NCBI GenBank assembly: GCA_047495785.1
Contig: JBLDXI010000054.1
Coordinates: 2,356,001 to 2,420,000, forward strand
Origin: Lepidodermella squamata
Lineage: Eukaryota; Gastrotricha
Length of the DNA stretch: 64,000 bases
Direction of reading: 5' to 3'
In this document: positions 58,001-64,000 of the stretch, one piece after another
Numbering within the stretch: position 1 is the stretch's first letter
Layout: the number at the start of each line of letters is the position of its first letter
Position numbers and translations under genes: made by a program
Notes under the pieces: generated by a model
The model's input: only the letters and a program-made list of their open reading frames with translations
What the model was told of the DNA's origin: nothing
Databases searched by the model: none

Positions 58001-61000
58001 CTGAGAACGCGAAATTCCGCCAATTCGGCGTGCTAGCCGCCGCGATGCTAGCCCGCGGCATCGGCCAATGGGCCAAACGCAACCCGGACGAAGACGGTAC
58101 GAATTCAACCGTCGACCAGCCATCGACCAGTTCCGGGTCTGGGATTTCGAACGAAATCACCGAATTATTCCACCTGGTTCAACGATCCGTGACGTCAACT
58201 GACCCGAATAAAGCCCGGGACGTGACTTCGCTCGGTCTTTTCTACGATGAGCTGTCGATTTTGGTGAGATCAGGGTGTCTACCGGTTGATACGGTCGCCT
58301 GGTTGTCGGAGCAGCTGCCGAATATGTTTGTCAAAGATTTTCTCAACGAATCGACGCCCCAGGTCAAAATCGATAAATTAGTCTCGCAGGACCAGTTTGC
58401 ATTGGGCGAGGAAGAGTACCAGGCGATTATGATTTTTCCAGTCGCGGCCGGTGCCATTGTTCAACCGAACCGAAAAACTGCCGATATCTACCACCTGTGC
58501 CCGTTATTTCGCCTTCTCGCCTGCTGCTGCGAGGTGATCAATGGCGGAATCGATATTCTAGGCAGTCAACTCGTTTGCCCGATTAATTTCCCGGCTTTGA
58601 AGGCGCTGTCTCGATTAAGGAAGATGAAAGTTATGTCGCTGAATGAGCAGTACGCGGTTTGCGAGGCCCTACTCGCCCTGGTTAACTGGTTTCGCGAGAC
58701 CCTGTCCATCTATGGCCGGTCACCTGATCACGAAATCCGGGGTCATTGTTTGAAACGACTCCACGATTTGATCCCGATCGCGACTGAGCTGGAGGAATAT
58801 CACAAATCCTGCCCGAGTTGGGTGCCTCGTTATATTACCTCTTCGGTTTTTACCAGTCAATCAACCGGGGGTCGCGGGAGGCCGGCCGGGGCGAAACCCG
58901 CGAAATCGGGTAAAACCGGGGCGAAAAAACCGAAATTGGCCGCAGTCCCGACTCAACCCCTCGGCACCCAAGTCGCTGGGACCCAGGGTGTCGGGTTGAC
59001 CCAGGCTGGCCATAGCACGTCGACGTCAATCACAAATTTTACTGTCATGTCGAAATTCCGCATCGCCTTTCGTGAGTTGAGTTTGGAATCATTGCAGTTG
59101 ATTGCCGGCGATCTCGGGTTGAAAGAAGCTAGTTCGTCCCTGCTTCAAATGTCAGCCTCATCCGCTAATTCGACCTTCTCCTCAGTTTTCACACCCCTCG
59201 AGGCGTTGTACCTGGTCGAAGATTTGATTGATAAGTTGAAGTACAAGCTTATCAGGGCGGGTTCAAAGGCGTTCGGCGCGTTTGCTGGGTCGAATTTTTC
59301 GGGTCAAACCTCGGAAATTGTTCACCGGTCTTTGGACGAAAAATCGCTGGATGAAGTCCTTGAAACTATTGTCGACCTAGTCGGGCCAATGTGTAGCCTC
59401 GCCCAGGGTTGTTTTGCTATGGTCAGGCAGGTTTTGGACGAATCTGATGGGATGGTTGAAAGGCTGGACGAACGAGCTGAATGGACGTCTGGCCTTCGGT
59501 TGTACGGGCTCATTTTCGACTGTTTCGGCATGTTGCTGGTCAACGTGCCGACTCTGAAGCCGGATTTGACGAAGCGACTTGTTTTCAACATTGCGAATTC
59601 GCCGGTTTCGAACGGCGATGAAATTTCGCATACGCCATCGGCTAATACGGACTATATTAGTGAGGCGTTCAAGTTTTTGGCCCAATTTTCGCCGTGTCTA
59701 CCGACTCTACTCATCTCTGGGTCTTACTTGAAGATGATGGAGGCGTTGCTGGCTCTTTGCAAGCGAGGAACACCGGTTCGATCAAATTTATCGACCAGAA
59801 TTTGTGAGTCATTTATTAAATTAGATTTGATTTAAATTTATTATTTTATTAAATTTTTAAGCTGGATTTTTTATTTGTTAAATTTTTAATTATTGACTTA
59901 AATATCTTTTTATTTATATTTATTTTCAGATGAAATCTGCGAATCGCTCCTGAAAAGTGACTGGACTGATGCGGAAACTGAGCCCGGTTGTTCGTCCTAT
60001 AAAGTTATTTCGCAAATTTTCCAAGCTTATCTCATCTACAACCCTGAAAAACTGCACGATTCACTGCGCGAATTTCTCGACGGCCCTGTCGGCGAGTTGA
60101 CCGGCCCCGGAGCTGGTAGAGACACGGTTTCAACGCGTTTCCGCAGTCTTTCAAGGTAATGTTTTTGTTGAAATTTATTATTCCTTTTATTTAATGTCAA
60201 TTTTCAGAAAAACTTTCCCGGCTTTTTACGAAGTGATGTTGACTCAGCTGATTCGGCTAGCCCAGACCACGCCGTCGCGTATAGCCGACGATGACGACGA
60301 TGAGACGAGTTCGCAGGGCAGCCAGGCGCAGCGTAGTCAGGCGTTATTCCCGCCGCAAAACTCGACCACTGATCTCGGATTTTTATCACAGCGCCACCAC
60401 ATGGTACCAGACGGCCAGAAATTCGGCTATCGCGAGTTGTTGCAAGCTTGGGACGATCTCGGCTGTGTTTTTCGCGACACGGTTGAACTAGTCCGAGTTT
60501 TCAGCGGCCGTAGTTGCCTAGTTTCAGTCATTAAGGTAGATTTTTTTCAAATCAGAAAATTCCTCCTTAAAAATTATATTTTTTTCAGCATGGGCGTAAT
60601 TTTTTGGAAATTTTTGCGAAACGTGGTATGCCGTTGTTGGACGTTGCTTTCAAGGGCAATCAAACGCAAGTTCGCGAGATTTTGTCCGTTGTTCAGAAGG
60701 GTACGCGAGTGCTTCACATCGTTTGCTCTGAGTCGAAAGCGCACAAAGACGTGGCTGTAATTTCGATGGTGCCGCGGTTGAAGAAAACGCTCGAGTGCTT
60801 CATTTACCGCGTCAAGCAAATGCTGACGGTTAACGGGTGCCTTGAAGCGTTTTTTTGCGGTGTCTTGAAGTCGAGAAATATCAAGGGTGAAGAAATTTCG
60901 TCGCAAAATCCGTACAAGCCTGAGGAGGACGAGGAAGATGAGGGCGACGAAGAATCGAAGCCGAAATCGAAGGGTAAAAAGCGAAAAAGTGAGGCGAAAC

Positions 61001-61473
61001 CGAAAAAATCTTCTAAGAAATCGAAGGGTGGGGAAGATGGGGAAGGAGACGAAGCCGAAGAGGGCGAAGAAGAGTCCGGCCCGGGCGAAGACGAGGTTTG
61101 CTATTTTTTACATCTCTCCATCTTCAAATCAAAAAATCTTTTTTTTTCTCGAATTTTGAAATTTTTCACGCTTTTACAATATTTTAAGGAGGATGGCGAG
61201 ACATTGGGTGAGGAAGATACAGAAAATGAAGATGAAGACGAAAATACTGTCACTGAGGGTAGTGATAATGACGATGAAACACCCGATTCGGTTGAATACG
61301 AGTCAGTTCGATCGACCACGTCGTCGGTAGCCCGGCAGAAGAAGAAACCGGTTAAACGTCACTCTTACAGTACGGCCTATGATGAAGATGAAGAAACTGA
61401 AGATGTTGATGACGGCAATGAAGAAGCCGATGACGATGAGGAAGTCGAAGAATACGAAGAAGACGATGAATGA
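52093..61473 (+). CDS. FANCD2: FANCD2, Fanconi anaemia DNA-crosslink repair protein
   Basis: Exons: 52093-53028, 55846-56672, 57747-59803, 59930-60155, 60208-60535, 60589-61095, 61189-61473; 1721 residues, all phases consistent. Family matches run throughout: SKELISALPEIFGDAQH, LVTHVFS, the ubiquitination site IIRKQL with Lys at residue 666 (human K561), NWFRE, GMPLLDVAF, LKKTLE-CFIYRVKQML and GEEISSQN. The human protein is about 1450 residues; the excess is a Pro-rich N-terminal extension and a longer Glu/Asp-rich tail. Known role: with FANCI it is monoubiquitinated at stalled forks, clamps DNA and directs interstrand-crosslink repair in the nucleus. Intron 1 (2817 bp) houses an unrelated intact GTPase gene. 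Intron 6 (93 bp) keeps frame and has no stop, so its retention would be silent. Confidence 0.93.
54055..55182 (+). CDS. Intronless P-loop GTPase with DUF697-type hydrophobic tail, nested in FANCD2 intron 1
   Basis: An intact frame of 375 residues. G1 is GHTGVGKS (34-41). A Thr-rich switch region (about 55-60, SGCKPMTQG) precedes G3, DTKG. G4 is unusual, TKSF in place of (N/T)KxD, so guanine specificity may be altered. The C-terminal half has two glycine/alanine-rich hydrophobic segments: ACGLIIAASCTAAGAFAATP followed by IPFLDL, and LIPGLGSILGGAITGSTVLA. This is the pattern of DUF697-type tails on bacterial and protist GTPases of the era/dynamin-like group, which act at membranes. It has no introns, while its host gene has seven exons, and it uses more ATA and AGA/AGG codons than the flanking exons. 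Possible poly(A) signals lie at about 55349. Role in this animal unknown. Confidence 0.85.
   Translation: MDNETRQQLAELERLLKSQHENEETVKVNVITAGHTGVGKSTLINAIFGSKVALTSGCKPMTQGIEEHVLGPMHFFDTKGLELATCKVIKEQLITHIRKRNSSKDANEHMHIAYYCIDEQGCRLQDMDKDIIQTMVDEGVVVIMVVTKSFSDEETELSKSLVKHFPSLTLVRVNSLDKKMRGDCIIPPYGVDIVVQETAKCIPEAQQIAFVAAQVACVKSKKFACGLIIAASCTAAGAFAATPIPFLDLAATPPAIMAMFASMNEVFDVQMDVKSNFQLFKGIIFSYFSSSGARLTALLVGEVLQLIPGLGSILGGAITGSTVLATVAVIGNNYLQSLIETYIENNRSPPSADAVIARFQRHWEDVNKVKNEGQT
56796..56811. repeat. Interstitial telomere-like repeat (GGTTAG)n
   Basis: GGTTAGGGTTAGGGTT in FANCD2 intron 2, the opposite orientation to the copy at 49875. Confidence 0.8.
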
Positions 61474-61765
61474 GGGTGAATTTTAGGATTTCCATAACTT
61501 GTTGCTCTACCTTAAAATTTCAAATGATCTTTTGCCAAAATATGAATTGTCGAATCTCAAAGTCCGGTGTTCCTTCGAGAGGGTAACTGATTGTAATAGT
61601 CTGAATTTTATCTTAACGACGCTTTCTACTTTGCTATACGCTGTTGATTAACTTACCTATACGGCTCAACAAACTTGTCTTATATCGAAGATTTCTGATA
61701 TTAATCATCTTTATATTATTGCTGTTTAGATTCTTATATTTGTAAATAATTTTATAATTGAAAAT

Positions 61766-64000
61766 ATGGACCCAGAAGATGATGCCGATATGGATACTGA
61801 TATGGATGAAAACGACGGCTCTTTCAATGACTACTACACTAATGATGATTATGGTATTAACCTTTTTTCAAATTTGTAATTTAATTTGTAATTTTTTTAA
61901 CTAATTAATTGAATTTCAATTTTTAATGAAAATTAGTTTCTTTATTTTCTTTGATTTTTCTCTAATTTTCTTTGATTTTTTTAATTTTTTAGATGAGGTT
62001 GCTTCTACTGAAATAATCCCACAAGAGAAGGACATCGAAGCATTCGATGCGAAACGCCTCGAGAAAGCCGATGTCGTGCAATTGGTAACAAACGCCGTGA
62101 AAGACCTAACTGCCACCCTTTCAATCTCCCCCTCATTCGCTAAACTACTGCTGTACCTGCTATCGTGGGACAAGGCCGCTATTGTCTCTCGATTCACCTC
62201 AAACCGCCTTAAATTCCTCGAAGAATGCCGGCTAAGACCTGACCAAAACGCCGCGAATCCGCAGATTTTGATGCAGAGCAAACAACCGTGCCCGGTCTGC
62301 CTCGACCCGGCTACCCAGGGCCATTTAGACCCGGCCAACGACAGCTGTAACCACGCGTTCTGCGCAACATGTTGGGGCGAGCATTTTCGAATTCAAATGA
62401 CGTCATCGGGGTCTATCGAGATCGAATGCATGGCCGATGGGTGCCGCGTCCTCATGCTTGAAGACTTCATTCTACGCCACTTGCCGAGCCAAAACGAACG
62501 CAGCGAGTATTCAGATATAGTTTTCAAATCGCTATGCCGGCGAAATCCGATGCTGAGCCGATGCCCGGGTGGGAATTGTTCGGCTATCTACTCGACCTCG
62601 GAAACGTCCGAGCGGTTGAATAACTCGAGTCTAGGTCGGGTTATCTGCGAGCTGTGCTCGACTAAATTTTGTTTTCGATGCTGTGCCGACTACCACGCGC
62701 CGACTTCATGCCGCGATATCGCCATGTGGCTGCTGAAATGTCGCGACGAGTCAGAAACGCTGAACTACCTGCGTGCGAATACGAAGGACTGCCCGAAATG
62801 TGCGGCGATTATTGAGAAGAACGGCGGGTGTAATCACATGAGTTGTACGCGGTGTAAGCACAACTTTTGCTGGGTGTGCCTCGGCGACTGGCAGGCGCAT
62901 AACAATTCGTACGAGTGCAACCGTTACCGCCCGTCCGAGGCGACGGATGGCAATGTTGCGCGAGAGGCGCTACTGCGGTATTTGTTCTATTTCGAGCGCT
63001 GGGACAACCACTCGAGGTCGCTAGCGAAGGAGGCGGCGATGCTGGAGAGGATTGATAAGCGAATTGATGAGCTGATCAGTATGGGCGACCAGGGTACGTG
63101 GATCGACTGGCGGCCGGTTCGCGAGGCGACTGCGGGGCTGCTGCGGGCGCGCTACACTTTACAATACACCTACCCTCATGCATATCTTCTCAAGGTAAAA
63201 TTACAAAATTGACATTTTCAGTAGTTTCTAGCTTGAATTGTTTTAATTCGGTACAATTTTTCAAAATTTTCCAAGATTAGGGGCTTAGTTACTCAACTTC
63301 TCTAAAATATGGTTTATAGCTTTTAATCCTTTGAATCTCAATTTTCATCTGACCTAACCGATATATCCCATTATCATGCATCTTTTGCGCTATTACAAGT
63401 TACAGATTACAAGTTGGACTTCAGCCTACTTGGCCGATATCGATTTTTTAAATCAGTGATTTTTCCGATATCAGCAGTCTTGGAAGCCAACAATGAAAAA
63501 TATTTTACATACCTTATGGTACCAGGTAGCTAAAATATTTGAGAGAAGTATTTGAAACTTGAAAGAATGATCGGGAAAAGTTGGTGCTGGAGCCTCAATT
63601 TTATACGAAGACAAATTAGTTGGACCCTTATTTTTCACTAGTGGCTAGAATCGCTCTGCTAGGGATTTTAACTTTCCCTTATTTTTGGCCATTTTTCTTG
63701 CTGAATCCTAATTATTTAGTGGAATCCACCTTAATAGTGCTAATAATCAGCATTAAGTAGCCTTCGTAACTGGGAACTCCCATGCTTATTTTCTCTTTTT
63801 TATTGATCGAATATTTATTCGATTTATTGACCACATTTTATTAATTTTACATAATTTTACCCAGGATGACACTGTAAAGGCGCTATTCGAAAACAGTCAA
63901 GCTAGACTGGAACTCGAGGTCGAAAACCTGTCGCACTTGCTGGAGCGTTTCGATTTCGGAGACCGCGCTTCCATCGTCGCGAAAGCTACTATTGTCGAGA
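61766..64000 (+). CDS. ARIH1: Ariadne-1-type RBR E3 ubiquitin ligase (3' end outside window)
   Basis: Exons: 61766-61853, 61993-63194, 63865 to the window edge. The N-terminus is very acidic (MDPEDDADMDTDMDEND), then a UBA-like region. RING1 begins CPVCLD at residue 129, followed by an IBR (RCPGGNCSAIY...CELCSTKFCFRC). RING2 runs from CPKCAAIIEKNGGCNHMSC to FCWVCLGDW, with the catalytic Cys at residue 309, in GGC-NH. Part of the Ariadne domain follows (FYFERWDNH-type, here LFYFERWDNHSRSLAKEA) and continues in exon 3. Known role: takes ubiquitin from UBCH7 onto its own Cys and works with neddylated cullin-RING ligases. It begins 293 bases after the FANCD2 stop on the same strand. Confidence 0.95.

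Noticed and set aside
1-64000. tRNA, rRNA, riboswitch or CRISPR features
   Set aside because: No cloverleaf with A and B boxes, no rRNA segment and no regularly spaced repeats were recognised on either strand.

Overview
The window is nuclear DNA of a small-genome animal, probably an ecdysozoan and most likely a nematode outside the Caenorhabditis group. Evidence: GT-AG introns, several only 47-56 bp, with T-rich ...TTTCAG acceptors; splice-acceptor-like sequences within 0-20 bases of several start codons, as expected for spliced-leader trans-splicing; tandem sulfotransferase and fukutin-like families of the type expanded in nematodes; and RYBP and SFMBT orthologues, which Caenorhabditis is believed to lack. 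The species is not identifiable from sequence alone. Exon boundaries below were worked out by hand from splice consensus, reading phase and family similarity.

Layout. 0-12.6 kb: a glycosylation block with a convergent pair of carbohydrate sulfotransferases (one cut by the window edge) and three fukutin/LicD-like type II membrane proteins on the minus strand. All three share one phase-0 intron position, and one intron contains a complete secreted-protein gene on the opposite strand. 12.6-18.5 kb: gene-poor, with a decayed LINE tail. 18.5-29.5 kb: small cell-surface genes, namely two paralogous single-pass membrane proteins, an unrelated single-pass protein between them, and a Ly6/uPAR cluster (a one-domain secreted protein, a decayed copy and a three-domain mucin-linked GPI-type protein). 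31-40 kb: LSM5, then 92 bases later SFMBT (Polycomb PhoRC), then RYBP (PRC1). 40.7-42.9 kb, minus: an acidic Ala/Pro/Glu-rich protein with an N-myristoylation-type start. 43.4-51.2 kb: ZAK/MAP3K20, whose introns hold a Helitron relic, an unidentified protein relic and TTAGGG-type repeats. 52.1-61.5 kb: FANCD2, whose first intron contains an intact intronless dynamin/era-like GTPase with a DUF697-type tail. 61.8 kb to the end: ARIH1-type RBR ubiquitin ligase, cut by the edge.

Connections. SFMBT and RYBP both act with the DNA-binding protein YY1/PHO in Polycomb repression and are neighbours here. FANCD2 and an RBR ligase are adjacent in the same orientation. The least explained items are the GTPase inside FANCD2, a short motif (TTAAGGNGGATTTTT) recurring about 18 times in non-coding DNA on both strands, and the decayed reading frames in ZAK intron 3.
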